64,000 bases of DNA, taken from assembly GCF_900105165.1 (NCBI RefSeq), contig NZ_LT629740.1, positions 2,418,001 through 2,482,000 of the forward strand. The letters run 5' to 3'. Shown here one piece after another: positions 1 through 8,653 of this stretch. The stretch is from Mucilaginibacter mallensis (GTDB lineage Bacteria > Bacteroidota > Bacteroidia > Sphingobacteriales > Sphingobacteriaceae). Position 1 is the first letter of the stretch. Each line of letters begins with the position of its first letter. Made by a program: the position numbers and the translations under genes. Under the pieces are notes generated by a model that saw only the letters and a list, made by a program, of their open reading frames with translations, did not search any database and was not told the DNA's origin.

Positions 1-807
1 TACGGTGCCGACTTTGCAAAGGGTAACAATCCCCGCGAAAACATAATGCTCTACAAAAATGAGCCACAGAAAATGGGTGATTATATGGTTACCTATTACG
101 GCGACTCGATTAAGGCGCCCAACCATTATTTTAAGGTTGATTATAAGCGTTTAGATGCTAATGGTAAAGTTGTTGAAGAGTTTACTTTAAAACCAAACTC
201 ACAAGCCAACCGCAAAATGGGGCTGGTTTCATCGCCGGATACTAAGCACTATCTATTTCATGATCTGTATACCCATGTGAGCATGGCACCTATAAAATAT
301 GATGATGAAATGCAGGGCGATGCCGGTCATGGGGAAGAAAATGACGATGCTAATTATAACCCGCCTGTGCCTCACGAGGTAAAAGTAGGGGATACCATAC
401 CTTTCCGCGAAGGTTATATTATTCTGCAGAGCTTAAATAAAGAAGCGCATGTTCAGAATATCCCGATGGGGCCAAATGATGTTGCTGTTGGCGCTGAACT
501 GAAAGTTGTATCACACGGTAAATCATACGACGCTGAGCCGGTATTTATGGTGAAGAATGGCAGCGTATTTGATTTTGCCCGTAAGGTTGATGATGCCGGT
601 TTAAAGCTGCGCCTTTCAAAGATCATTCCTGACAAGAGCAAGGTAGAGATCACCGTTTATGATCAGCCAGAAAGCAAAAAAGCATATATTGTAATGCGTG
701 CCATTGAGTTCCCATATATAAATTTCTTGTGGACAGGTACAGTTATTATGGTGATTGGTTTCCTGCTTTCCATCTTCAGACGGAATAAAGAATTGAAGTC
801 GGCCTGA
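1..807 (+). CDS. CcmF/CcsA-type cytochrome c assembly protein, C-terminal part
   Basis: The reading frame is open from the first base of the window, so this is the 3' end of a longer gene; 268 residues are visible. The motif HDLYTHVS, about 88 residues in, and the acidic periplasmic-looking domain around it resemble the C-terminal part of CcmF-type heme lyases, which attach heme to apocytochrome c at the periplasmic face. A single hydrophobic segment (FLWTGTVIMVIGFLLSIF) lies just before a short basic tail. A diheme cytochrome c follows 72 bases downstream, which fits the role. The N-terminal heme-handling domain (WWD region) lies outside the window, so the CcmF versus CcsA choice rests on the tail alone. 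Confidence 0.75.
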   Translation, partial: YGADFAKGNNPRENIMLYKNEPQKMGDYMVTYYGDSIKAPNHYFKVDYKRLDANGKVVEEFTLKPNSQANRKMGLVSSPDTKHYLFHDLYTHVSMAPIKYDDEMQGDAGHGEENDDANYNPPVPHEVKVGDTIPFREGYIILQSLNKEAHVQNIPMGPNDVAVGAELKVVSHGKSYDAEPVFMVKNGSVFDFARKVDDAGLKLRLSKIIPDKSKVEITVYDQPESKKAYIVMRAIEFPYINFLWTGTVIMVIGFLLSIFRRNKELKSA

Positions 808-879
808 GCAATTTCAGGTAACATTTTTATAAAATTTCTTTTTGTAATCAATTTGCATAAAAATTTGTTCATATCTTAG

Positions 880-1398
880 ATGTTCAAACTTGAATTTATG
901 CTTATCAACAAAAAACTTATAACAATTACCTGTATGCTCGGGGTGGTTGCTTTTACAGCCTTAACCTCTATGAGCGCCGAGGATCACCCAGGCCCTAAAA
1001 ATCTGAAAGTATTACCCAAAAACATACCTCATGAGGCTCTTCACCAGGTAATGGATGATTGGTCGCATGCATTAGGTGTGCACTGTAATTTTTGCCATGC
1101 AAAGGGCGATGACGGTAAAATGGATTTTGCCAGCGATGCAAAACCGGAAAAGAACATGGCCCGGGAAATGTTTAAGATGACGGCTAAAATAAACAGTAAA
1201 TATTTTGAAGGTAAAAAGGATTCATTAGGAATGGTTATGGGTGATATTAAATGCTTAACCTGCCACCGCGGTAATCCACACCCTGATGAAGTAAAAGATA
1301 TGGGTGGTATCGACATGATGCATCACGGAGATATGCACGCTCCAGGTACAGGTCCGGGAGCTAAAAGAGATTCAGTTCCCCCGCCGCCCGGAAAATAA
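880..1398 (+). CDS. diheme c-type cytochrome (reaction-centre cytochrome-like)
   Basis: This is a 172-residue exported protein with two heme c attachment motifs, CNFCH at residues 69-73 and CLTCH at 125-129. An N-terminal hydrophobic stretch (residues about 12-30) is a signal peptide or anchor. The arrangement resembles the short Bacteroidetes proteins related to the photosynthetic reaction-centre cytochrome c subunit (CytoC_RC family); that assignment is from memory of the family. The C-terminal 30 residues are rich in His, Met, Gly and Pro and look disordered. ATG at 898 (residue 7) is an equally good start. It probably serves periplasmic electron transfer, and its heme would be loaded by the CcmF-like protein upstream. 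Confidence 0.8.
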   Translation: MFKLEFMLINKKLITITCMLGVVAFTALTSMSAEDHPGPKNLKVLPKNIPHEALHQVMDDWSHALGVHCNFCHAKGDDGKMDFASDAKPEKNMAREMFKMTAKINSKYFEGKKDSLGMVMGDIKCLTCHRGNPHPDEVKDMGGIDMMHHGDMHAPGTGPGAKRDSVPPPPGK

Positions 1399-1418
1399 TT
1401 ATTTATTCATCCTGTAAA

Positions 1419-1464
1419 CTAAAGCTTGCTATTTTATGTTCTACCATAAAATAGCAAGCTTTAG
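1419..1464. terminator. perfect inverted-repeat terminator
   Basis: A 20-bp arm (1419-1438) and its exact reverse complement (1445-1464) enclose a 6-nt loop, 20 bases after the cytochrome stop codon. The stem is AT-rich at the loop end and is followed by a short T-rich stretch, so it can work as an intrinsic terminator separating the cytochrome genes from the polysaccharide locus. Confidence 0.8.
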
Positions 1465-1583
1465 CTGTTTTAACAGGTCTGCTAAATATATTCAGGCAGA
1501 CTTTAAATGAGTTTGAAGTATATTTAATTAAATTTACTATCCGTTAAATTAGGTGCATATTATTACATATAATTATATTAATA

Positions 1584-1613
1584 TTTGTGTGCAATTAATT
1601 TTTTATAAATTTA
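1584..1613 (+). promoter_or_regulatory. candidate Bacteroidetes promoter of the polysaccharide operon
   Basis: TTTG at 1584-1587 is separated by 18 bases from TAAATTTA at 1606-1613, close to the Bacteroidetes consensus TTTG-N19-TAnnTTTG with one mismatch in the -7 box. It lies about 40 bases before the first gene of the operon. The rest of 1465-1652 is AT-rich with no other signal. Confidence 0.4.
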
Positions 1614-1652
1614 AGCTATTGATTGCATTAACAGGTGTACGCCTAACCATAT

Positions 1653-2348
1653 ATGAATAAGATAAAACTACTTTTTTTTTTAACTGCATTTATAATCCTA
1701 TACCAAAAAGCATCCGCACAAGAATCCATAATTCCCGAAATATCAGATGCGTATGTTGAAAAATTAATAGCTGCTGCAAAAGCAAATTATCCTCACGTAA
1801 AGGTTAACCAGGGGCATATTAAAATTGCCGAGGGTAATATTGGCAAGGCAAAAGCATCCTATTTTGATGCATTCACTTTTTCCTACATCTATCAGCCACA
1901 GGGGGTTAACACACTTGCCGGCGCAAACGGAACCTCTAATTACAGTTACTTTAATGGTATACAGATAGGCATATTTTTTAATTTGGGTACTTTTTTAGAA
2001 AAGCCTTATGCCATAAGGGCCGCGAAAGGCGACCTGGAAGTTGCAAACTACGAACAGGATGAATATTTATTACAATTGGCAAATAATGTTAAGAAAAGAT
2101 ATTATACCTATATTCAAACTGTAGCCAATCTAAAACTTGCTACACAAACCTGCCAGGACGCTACAAATGTATTAACGGATATGAAGCATAAATTCCAGCT
2201 GGGAGAGGAGACTTACGATAATTATAACAAGGCTCAAACAAATTTAACTGTCGCATACCAGGCAAAGATAACAGCTGAGGCAAATCTTCTTATAGCCAAA
2301 TCAGATCTGGAAGAGTTATTAGGCGATAAATTAGAAAATATAAAATAA
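1653..2348 (+). CDS. short TolC-like outer membrane protein
   Basis: The 231-residue product begins with a signal peptide ending near ASAQ (residues 20-23). It is helical with the spaced pattern of outer membrane efflux repeats: an amphipathic first helix, a beta-like segment around FSYIYQPQGV, and long helices around residues 130-225 that include FQLGEETYDNYNKAQ. Full-length TolC proteins are about 450 residues, so this is about one repeat. Its stop codon overlaps the start of the Wzc-like gene (TAATG), so the two are translationally coupled. It may form or assist an outer membrane export conduit for the polymer; that role is inferred from position. Confidence 0.65.
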   Translation: MNKIKLLFFLTAFIILYQKASAQESIIPEISDAYVEKLIAAAKANYPHVKVNQGHIKIAEGNIGKAKASYFDAFTFSYIYQPQGVNTLAGANGTSNYSYFNGIQIGIFFNLGTFLEKPYAIRAAKGDLEVANYEQDEYLLQLANNVKKRYYTYIQTVANLKLATQTCQDATNVLTDMKHKFQLGEETYDNYNKAQTNLTVAYQAKITAEANLLIAKSDLEELLGDKLENIK

Positions 2349-4522
2349 TGGAACTAGGCAATTATTTTAAGATCCTTTCGCGCCATAAGCTAACGCTGAT
2401 AATAATTCCGTTAATTACTATCATAATCACTTATTTCCTGGTACGCCACCAACCTGATATCTACACTTCAGAAGCGCAGATAGCTACAGGTATTGTTGAT
2501 AAAAGTCAACAGGCACTAAGCAATAACAATAATGAAGCACAACAGGAATCGCAGATAGCCCAGAACTTTGACAACCTGATAGAGATCATGCGTTCGAAAA
2601 AGATGCTTAACCAGGTATCTTACCAATTAATGATCCATGACCTAACCAGTAATGAGCCATTCCGTAAGCCAAGTAAGCTTTTCACAACCATGGACGGAGC
2701 TGCACGTGCGCATGCTTTGGCAGCCTACAAGGATTTTTATGTAAAACATAAAGAATTATCGCTTTATAACCAGGATCAGGCAGGTTTGCATAACCTGCTA
2801 ACCTCGATGAAATATGATGATGAATCCTTATTAAAAACGTTAAGCATTTATCGCGCGCAATCAAGCGATTTTATTGATGTGGATTTTAGTACCGATGATT
2901 CAGAATTGGCAGCCTTTGTAGTAAACACACTCACCCAGGAATTTATTACCTATTACAATACCACAATAAAAGAGAACCAGCACAGGGCTATTGGTTTTTT
3001 GGGTAACCTGTTACAATCAAAAAGAGATACGCTTAATGCAAAAATTATTGAGCTCAGAAATTATAAAATAAAGAACAGGATCTTAAGCCTTCCCGAACAA
3101 TCACGCGCGCTTTACTCACAACTTGCTGATTTTGAAACCCACTTGGAGCAGGCCCAACGTGAAGCTATAGCCAACCAGGCGGCCATAAAAAATATAGATG
3201 ATCATTTTAACCCTAAGGATCGTAAGTATTTTGAAAATGCAATGGTGCCGGTAAACCAGAGTATAGTAAATCTTACCGATCAATTAAAGGATCTGAACCA
3301 AAAATATATACAAAGTGATTTTAACCCTGCCTATAAAAGCAGGATCGATTCATTACAGCAAGCTATAAATGAAAAGATCATGCAATCGTCTGATAAGTAT
3401 ATTACCAGTCCGTTGGCTAATCAACAGGCACTTGTAACGCAGCGTCTTTCCTTACAAATAGCCTACGAACTTGCCAAAAACGGAATAGGGTCAATACAAA
3501 ATGAGTTAAAGCGCTTAAATACCGAACTTGATGGTATTGTGCCACACGAAGCTGTAGTACAGCAAGATGAAAGCAATGTAGATGTAGCGCAAAAGGAGTT
3601 CCTGGAGATACTTAACAAATACAATCAAACCAGTTTAGACTCCAATTATATTGGTCAGCTTAAGCAAGTTGAGACAGCCATGCCCGGTATAGCTGAGCCA
3701 TCCAAGAAAATGCTGTTAGTGATATTGAGTGGTATCATTATGTTCGTGTTTTGCATAATTGTATTCTTCTTTATTTACTTTTTTGATACCACTATTAAAA
3801 CACCGGGGGAGCTCGCAAACGCCACAGGCATGCCTGTACTTGGATATCTGAATTTACTAAGTAATTCAGGTATAGATCTCCGGCAATTGTGGACAGGGCC
3901 GAATACAGACCATGAAATAAGGCAATTCCGTAACCTGATGCAATCCATAAGGTATGAGGTTGATACGGATTTGGATCATCATAAAATATTATTGATCAAT
4001 AGCCTGGTAGATGGTGAGGGCAAAACATTTTTAGCCACAAACCTTGCGTATGCCTATTCATTGGTCAATAAAAAAGTATTGCTGATTGATGGTAATTTCC
4101 ATAGTCCGGGTATAACTAAATCTGTTAAATCAAATGCATATATAGAGGATTACTTTAATGGCTCAACCACAGATTTAGAAGCACAAGCAGGGAATAAAAT
4201 AACAGTGCTCAGCAACAAAGGCGGCGATGTTTCATTATTTGAAGTGAGCAACGAAGAGAACATCACCAGCAAATTGAACGAGCTCAAGGCTGATTTTGAT
4301 GTAATTATAATTGAAACATCAGCATTAAATACATTGAACAAATCAAAAGAGTGGAACACATTTGCAGATAAAATTATGACTGTATTTGAATCTGATAAAA
4401 AAATAAGCAACAGTCAGCATGCTGATATTAAATATTTAAAAAGCCTTGACGAAAAGTTCATAGGCTGGGTATTAAACGTAGTTCATAAGTTTAATCCCGA
4501 AGAAAAGGAAGCTGTAAAGTAA
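2348..4522 (+). CDS. Wzc-like polysaccharide chain-length protein with degenerate tyrosine kinase domain
   Basis: 724 residues. An N-terminal Wzz domain has a first membrane helix at about residues 16-33, a long periplasmic coiled-coil region, and a second membrane helix at about 453-480. A cytoplasmic P-loop ATPase domain of bacterial tyrosine-kinase type follows (about 530-710). The Walker A region reads VDGEGKTF (about 552), and Walker A' keeps its Asp in LLIDGN (about 580). The Walker B region reads IIIETS where functional kinases have IIDTPP. The C-terminus, ending NPEEKEAVK, has no tyrosine cluster. The protein probably controls polymer length and export, but kinase activity and autophosphorylation are doubtful. 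It sits at the head of the polysaccharide operon. Confidence 0.85.
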   Translation: MELGNYFKILSRHKLTLIIIPLITIIITYFLVRHQPDIYTSEAQIATGIVDKSQQALSNNNNEAQQESQIAQNFDNLIEIMRSKKMLNQVSYQLMIHDLTSNEPFRKPSKLFTTMDGAARAHALAAYKDFYVKHKELSLYNQDQAGLHNLLTSMKYDDESLLKTLSIYRAQSSDFIDVDFSTDDSELAAFVVNTLTQEFITYYNTTIKENQHRAIGFLGNLLQSKRDTLNAKIIELRNYKIKNRILSLPEQSRALYSQLADFETHLEQAQREAIANQAAIKNIDDHFNPKDRKYFENAMVPVNQSIVNLTDQLKDLNQKYIQSDFNPAYKSRIDSLQQAINEKIMQSSDKYITSPLANQQALVTQRLSLQIAYELAKNGIGSIQNELKRLNTELDGIVPHEAVVQQDESNVDVAQKEFLEILNKYNQTSLDSNYIGQLKQVETAMPGIAEPSKKMLLVILSGIIMFVFCIIVFFFIYFFDTTIKTPGELANATGMPVLGYLNLLSNSGIDLRQLWTGPNTDHEIRQFRNLMQSIRYEVDTDLDHHKILLINSLVDGEGKTFLATNLAYAYSLVNKKVLLIDGNFHSPGITKSVKSNAYIEDYFNGSTTDLEAQAGNKITVLSNKGGDVSLFEVSNEENITSKLNELKADFDVIIIETSALNTLNKSKEWNTFADKIMTVFESDKKISNSQHADIKYLKSLDEKFIGWVLNVVHKFNPEEKEAVK

Positions 4523-4561
4523 TAAAGCAGGTACAATAATTAATATAGTAGCAACAATACA

Positions 4562-5752
4562 ATGGTGATCATCTGGATAATTTGGATTCTGTTACAGGTA
4601 TTAATTGGCTATAATCTTTATTTGCCAATGCTGCTTTTTGTTTTCTATCGAAAATCAAAAGAGGAGTTGCCTGTTGTATATGAGAGCGACTACGGTATAA
4701 TAGTAACTGCTTATGAGCAAACGGATTCATTGCCGGCTGTGGTAACATCCATATTAAAGCTTAATTATACCAATTACCTGGTTTACATAGTTGCTGATAA
4801 ATGCGATATAACAGGCTTGGATTTTAACGATGAACGTGTGATTTTGCTTCGCCCTGAAGAAACCCTGGCCAGTAATACACGCTCGCATTTTTATGCTATC
4901 CGCAATTTTAAACGCCCGCATGCACGCTTAACCATTATTGATAGCGACAACCTGGTTGCACCTGAATACCTGCATGAGCTGGATAAATATTTTGATAAGG
5001 GGTTTTTAGCAGTTCAGGGTGTAAGGGATGCCAAAAATCTGAATTCAACGTATGCCCGCCTTGATGCCGCGCGTGATATCTACTATCATTTTTATGATGG
5101 GAAAATATTATTCGGAATAGGCTCATCTGCTACGCTTGCGGGCTCGGGCATGGCATTTACTACACAGTTATATCGTGATAGCCTGGAGAATACTGATATA
5201 ACCGGTGCAGGATTTGATAAGGTGTTACAATCCATAATTGTTGGTAATGATCTGCGGATTGCATTTGCTGATAAAGCTATCGTATACGACGAAAAAACTA
5301 CCCATGCCGATCAGTTGGTTAAACAGCGTTCACGGTGGATAAATACCTGGTTTAAGTACTTTAAGTTTGGTTTTACATTGGTATTTAAAGGCATTACAAA
5401 TTTTAGCTGTAACCAGTTTCTTTTTGGCTTGATACTGCTAAGGCCACCTTTGTTTATCTTTTTAATACTATCAGTTGTATTTATGCTGATAAACTTTTTT
5501 GTAAGTACAACTGCTGTATTTATCTGGCTTTTAGGCTTAATATTATTTGTAACAGGTTTTTATATATCACTTGCCAAGTCAGATACCGACAAGCGCATCT
5601 ACCAGTCATTAATTAATATTCCGAAGTTTATTTTTTACCAGGTATTATCATTATTAAAAGTTCGTAACGCCAATAAACATTCTGTGGCTACAACGCATTA
5701 TTATAATAGTGAAACTGCCGAAAATGATAAAATAAAAAGCGATGAGAGTTGA
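4562..5752 (+). CDS. membrane glycosyltransferase family 2, processive type
   Basis: 396 residues. One N-terminal membrane helix (about 1-28) precedes a GT-A fold with DSD near residue 128 for UDP-sugar and metal binding. QRSRW near residue 255 is the Q-x-x-R-W signature of cellulose- and hyaluronan-synthase-like enzymes. Three or so C-terminal membrane helices follow (about 285-345). It probably transfers or polymerises sugar at the inner membrane for the polymer of this locus; the substrate cannot be told. Its last 11 bases overlap the start of a small membrane protein gene. Confidence 0.85.
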   Translation: MVIIWIIWILLQVLIGYNLYLPMLLFVFYRKSKEELPVVYESDYGIIVTAYEQTDSLPAVVTSILKLNYTNYLVYIVADKCDITGLDFNDERVILLRPEETLASNTRSHFYAIRNFKRPHARLTIIDSDNLVAPEYLHELDKYFDKGFLAVQGVRDAKNLNSTYARLDAARDIYYHFYDGKILFGIGSSATLAGSGMAFTTQLYRDSLENTDITGAGFDKVLQSIIVGNDLRIAFADKAIVYDEKTTHADQLVKQRSRWINTWFKYFKFGFTLVFKGITNFSCNQFLFGLILLRPPLFIFLILSVVFMLINFFVSTTAVFIWLLGLILFVTGFYISLAKSDTDKRIYQSLINIPKFIFYQVLSLLKVRNANKHSVATTHYYNSETAENDKIKSDES

Positions 5753-5888
5753 ACCTACTGAAAAATCATTACGCCAGAATGCTGTACCTGATCCCAGTAA
5801 AAAGGTTGAAAGGATCACCAGAATAGTGGCAATTGTTGTGGCTTTCATTAGTACGTTTTTATTTTTCTTCAAGATATTATTTTTTTAA
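5742..5888 (+). CDS. 48-residue single-pass membrane protein, coupled to both neighbours
   Basis: An ATG at 5742 opens a 48-codon frame ending TAA at 5886-5888. The product starts MRVEPTEKSLRQ, has a basic middle (KKVERITR), then one hydrophobic helix of about 20 residues ending FFFKILFF. The start lies within the last 11 bases of the upstream glycosyltransferase, and the stop overlaps the polymerase start as TAATG. Without this gene there would be an unusual 135-base gap in an otherwise compact operon. I do not recognise the family. The arrangement suggests a small subunit of the glycosyltransferase or the polymerase; that is inference. Confidence 0.65.
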   Translation: MRVEPTEKSLRQNAVPDPSKKVERITRIVAIVVAFISTFLFFFKILFF

Positions 5889-7420
5889 TGAATAACATTT
5901 TTCATTATAAAATAGGGCGTCCTTCAGTAAGCAAGGAGAATAAGGGTTTTTTACAAACGCTTAAAAGGCTCGTTTTTATTGAAAAATTGTACAATACTAC
6001 GGGGATTGCCCTGTTGGCGATTGTTGGTATAATAATGGCGGTTGGTATAGCTTTTTATGGTGTCTCGTTTGGCATAATGCTCATATTATTGATTACCATA
6101 CCGCCTGTAGTATATTGTATAGTAGTTTATCCAAAATTTGGGATAATAACGCTGTTGGTAATGGCCTATCTGCTATTTGTAATAGCACAATTAGGTATTG
6201 ATGGCCCAATTGGTACATTAATGGATGCTTTACAGGTACTATTGGTATTAGGAGTACTCATCAATGTAAAGAAAGATAATAACGACTGGTCAATCTTCAA
6301 AAGCCCTATAACCACGGTAATATTTATATGGCTTGGCTATAACCTGCTTGAATTTGGCAACCCGGCAGCATCGTCAAGATTAGCCTGGATTTATACCATC
6401 CGCTCGGTAGCAATAGTAGCGTTGAGTTATTTTGTTTTTATGTATAATATCCGATCTGTTAAGTACATCAGGGTGTTATTTATATTGTTGGGAGTGCTTA
6501 GCTTTATTGGTGCTGCCTATGGTTTTAAGCAGGAATATATTGGCTTTAATCAGCACGAACAGGATTATCTTAATTCACCAGACATAGCCTCATTGCTATT
6601 TATTGACGGGCACTGGCGTAAGTTCTCTATATTTTCAGATCCTGTTGCTTTTGCGTATAATATGGTTATGCCCAGCATATTTATTATATGCATGTTAACT
6701 ATGCACATAAAATTGTGGCAAAAAATAGCCTTAGGCGTATTGGCCCTGTTTTTTTTGGATGCGATGCTTTTCTCAGGTACCCGTGGCGCCAATGTTTTAA
6801 TACCGGGAGCATTGTTTCTTTTCGCGATATTAAAGTATAACCGGAAAATATTGATTGGCACAGGTATAGCAGCGCTGTTTATCTTGTTTTTGATTAACGT
6901 GCCTACATCAAACCCCAATTTAAGGCGTTTTCAAACAGCGTTTAAGCCTAATAACGATGATTCATATAACTTACGGAAGATGAATCAGAAGCGGATACAG
7001 CCCTATATACTTACGCACCCATTAGGGGGCGGATTAGGCGCAACAGGGGAGTGGGGCAAGCGTTTTGCCCCCGGTTCATACCTGGCCAGCTTTCCGCCCG
7101 ATAGCGGGTATATAAGGGTGGCCGTTGAGCAAGGCTGGATTGGACTGATACTCTTTTGTACATTCATGTTCGTGATATTAAAAACGGGTATAAATAATTA
7201 TTACCTGATTGAAAATGAAGAGCTGAAAACCTATTGCCTGGCCATGACGCTGATCATATTTGCATATAATTTGGCTAACTTTCCACAGGAGGCGCTGGTA
7301 CAGTTTCCATCTAATATCTTATTTTACCTGGAAGCGGCATTGATCAACATAACTCTAAGGTTGGATATTTCGTTAAAAGAAAAAGCTGCTAAAGCTTTAC
7401 AGCTTCAACAAACCATATAA
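5888..7420 (+). CDS. O-antigen ligase/Wzy-type polymerase
   Basis: 510 residues, mostly hydrophobic, with about 10-12 membrane helices. Towards the C-terminus a large periplasmic loop (about residues 345-420) contains HPLGGGLGATGEW and PDSGYIRVAVEQGWIG, the pattern of the Wzy_C/O-antigen ligase family. It would polymerise undecaprenyl-linked repeat units or ligate the polymer on the periplasmic side. The start overlaps the stop of the 48-residue gene. The N-terminal tail of about 35 residues is cytoplasmic and basic. Confidence 0.8.
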   Translation: MNNIFHYKIGRPSVSKENKGFLQTLKRLVFIEKLYNTTGIALLAIVGIIMAVGIAFYGVSFGIMLILLITIPPVVYCIVVYPKFGIITLLVMAYLLFVIAQLGIDGPIGTLMDALQVLLVLGVLINVKKDNNDWSIFKSPITTVIFIWLGYNLLEFGNPAASSRLAWIYTIRSVAIVALSYFVFMYNIRSVKYIRVLFILLGVLSFIGAAYGFKQEYIGFNQHEQDYLNSPDIASLLFIDGHWRKFSIFSDPVAFAYNMVMPSIFIICMLTMHIKLWQKIALGVLALFFLDAMLFSGTRGANVLIPGALFLFAILKYNRKILIGTGIAALFILFLINVPTSNPNLRRFQTAFKPNNDDSYNLRKMNQKRIQPYILTHPLGGGLGATGEWGKRFAPGSYLASFPPDSGYIRVAVEQGWIGLILFCTFMFVILKTGINNYYLIENEELKTYCLAMTLIIFAYNLANFPQEALVQFPSNILFYLEAALINITLRLDISLKEKAAKALQLQQTI

Positions 7421-7432
7421 TTGCTTTAAATA

Positions 7433-8653
7433 ATGGGCATAACCGATACCATAAAAAATCAGGATATTATTATTGTTGGGCAGCAACCCTGGGATGTTGA
7501 AATTGGCAGCAATTGTAAAAATATTGCCCTTGAGCTGAGTAAATACAATCGTGTATTGTATGTTAATTCACCGTTGGACAGGGTTACAGTCTTAAAACAT
7601 AAATCGGAAACGGGTGTACAGAAAAGAATAGATATAATAAAGAAAAGAGCAGAAGGCCTTATCCAGATTCAGCCTAATCTTTGGACATATTACCCCGACA
7701 AAATGATTGAATCGATCAATTGGATAAAGGTTCAGTTTATTTATACCTCCCTAAATAAAATTAATAACAAGCGTTTTGCCAACTCCATTAAAAAAGCTGT
7801 AAATAAGCTTGATTTTAAGGGTTTTATATTGTTTAACGATGACGATATATTCAGGTGTTTTTATTTGAAGGAATTGCTTAAGCCCCAAATAAGCATATAC
7901 TATTCAAGAGACTTTTTGCTGACAGTTGATTACTGGAAATTACATGGTACCAAGATGGAGCCGCAGCTGATTACCAAAAGCAATCTGTGTGTAGCCAACT
8001 CCGTATATCTTGCGAATTACTGTAAGCAATACAACCCTCAATCATACTATATAGGGCAGGGCTGTGATATTGATGATTTCGCCAATTTTAAAGGTGATGT
8101 TCCTGATGAACTGGCTCAAATAAAGAAACCGGTGATAGGTTATGTTGGTGCTTTACAAAGTATACGATTAGATATCGAACTGTTAAAATATATTGCTCTG
8201 CAAAAACCTGAGTATAATATTGTTTTGGTAGGGCCCGAAGACAATGAGTTTAAGGCCAGTGATCTGCACGGGATTAAAAATATACATTTCCTGGGGGCTA
8301 AACCTGCCGATACCATGCCTGCCTATATTAAAGGCTTTGATGTTTGCTTAAACCCGCAAATTGTTAACCAGGTTACCATTGGTAATTACCCCCGTAAAAT
8401 TGATGAGTACCTGGCAATGGGGAAACCGGTGGTTGCAACCTTAACTGAGGGGATGAGCGTTTTTAAAGATCATACCTATCTGTGTGATAGTCACGACGAT
8501 TATTTAATGAATATAGAAAAAGCACTGAATGATAATTCTGCTGAAGTGCAAAATAATCGCCTCAGCTTCGCAGCAGCACACACATGGGAAAATAGTGTTA
8601 AGGAATTGTATAAGGCCATCAAATCAGCAGGTTATAACTTACATGGCAATTAA
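7433..8653 (+). CDS. glycosyltransferase, GT-B fold (GT4-like)
   Basis: 406 residues with no membrane helix. The C-terminal Rossmann half begins at KPVIGYVGAL (about residue 235), continues with the nucleotide-binding stretch YNIVLVGPED, and ends with KIDEYLAMGKPVVA (about 322-336), which resembles the E-x7-E sugar-nucleotide motif region of GT4 retaining enzymes. The N-terminal acceptor half is poorly conserved. It is in the polysaccharide operon, 12 bases after the polymerase, and its last 11 bases overlap the next gene. It most resembles the TuaH/TuaC type; the sugar is unknown. Confidence 0.8.
   Translation: MGITDTIKNQDIIIVGQQPWDVEIGSNCKNIALELSKYNRVLYVNSPLDRVTVLKHKSETGVQKRIDIIKKRAEGLIQIQPNLWTYYPDKMIESINWIKVQFIYTSLNKINNKRFANSIKKAVNKLDFKGFILFNDDDIFRCFYLKELLKPQISIYYSRDFLLTVDYWKLHGTKMEPQLITKSNLCVANSVYLANYCKQYNPQSYYIGQGCDIDDFANFKGDVPDELAQIKKPVIGYVGALQSIRLDIELLKYIALQKPEYNIVLVGPEDNEFKASDLHGIKNIHFLGAKPADTMPAYIKGFDVCLNPQIVNQVTIGNYPRKIDEYLAMGKPVVATLTEGMSVFKDHTYLCDSHDDYLMNIEKALNDNSAEVQNNRLSFAAAHTWENSVKELYKAIKSAGYNLHGN

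Noticed and set aside
453..653. Antisense frame inside the CcmF-like gene
   Set aside because: It has low-complexity composition and lies wholly inside a better gene on the other strand; many such frames occur opposite the polysaccharide and pump genes.
8529..8642. Upstream extension of the second GT-B glycosyltransferase
   Set aside because: The extra 38 residues overlap the end of the preceding gene and have no conserved sequence; ATG 8643 gives a normal start.
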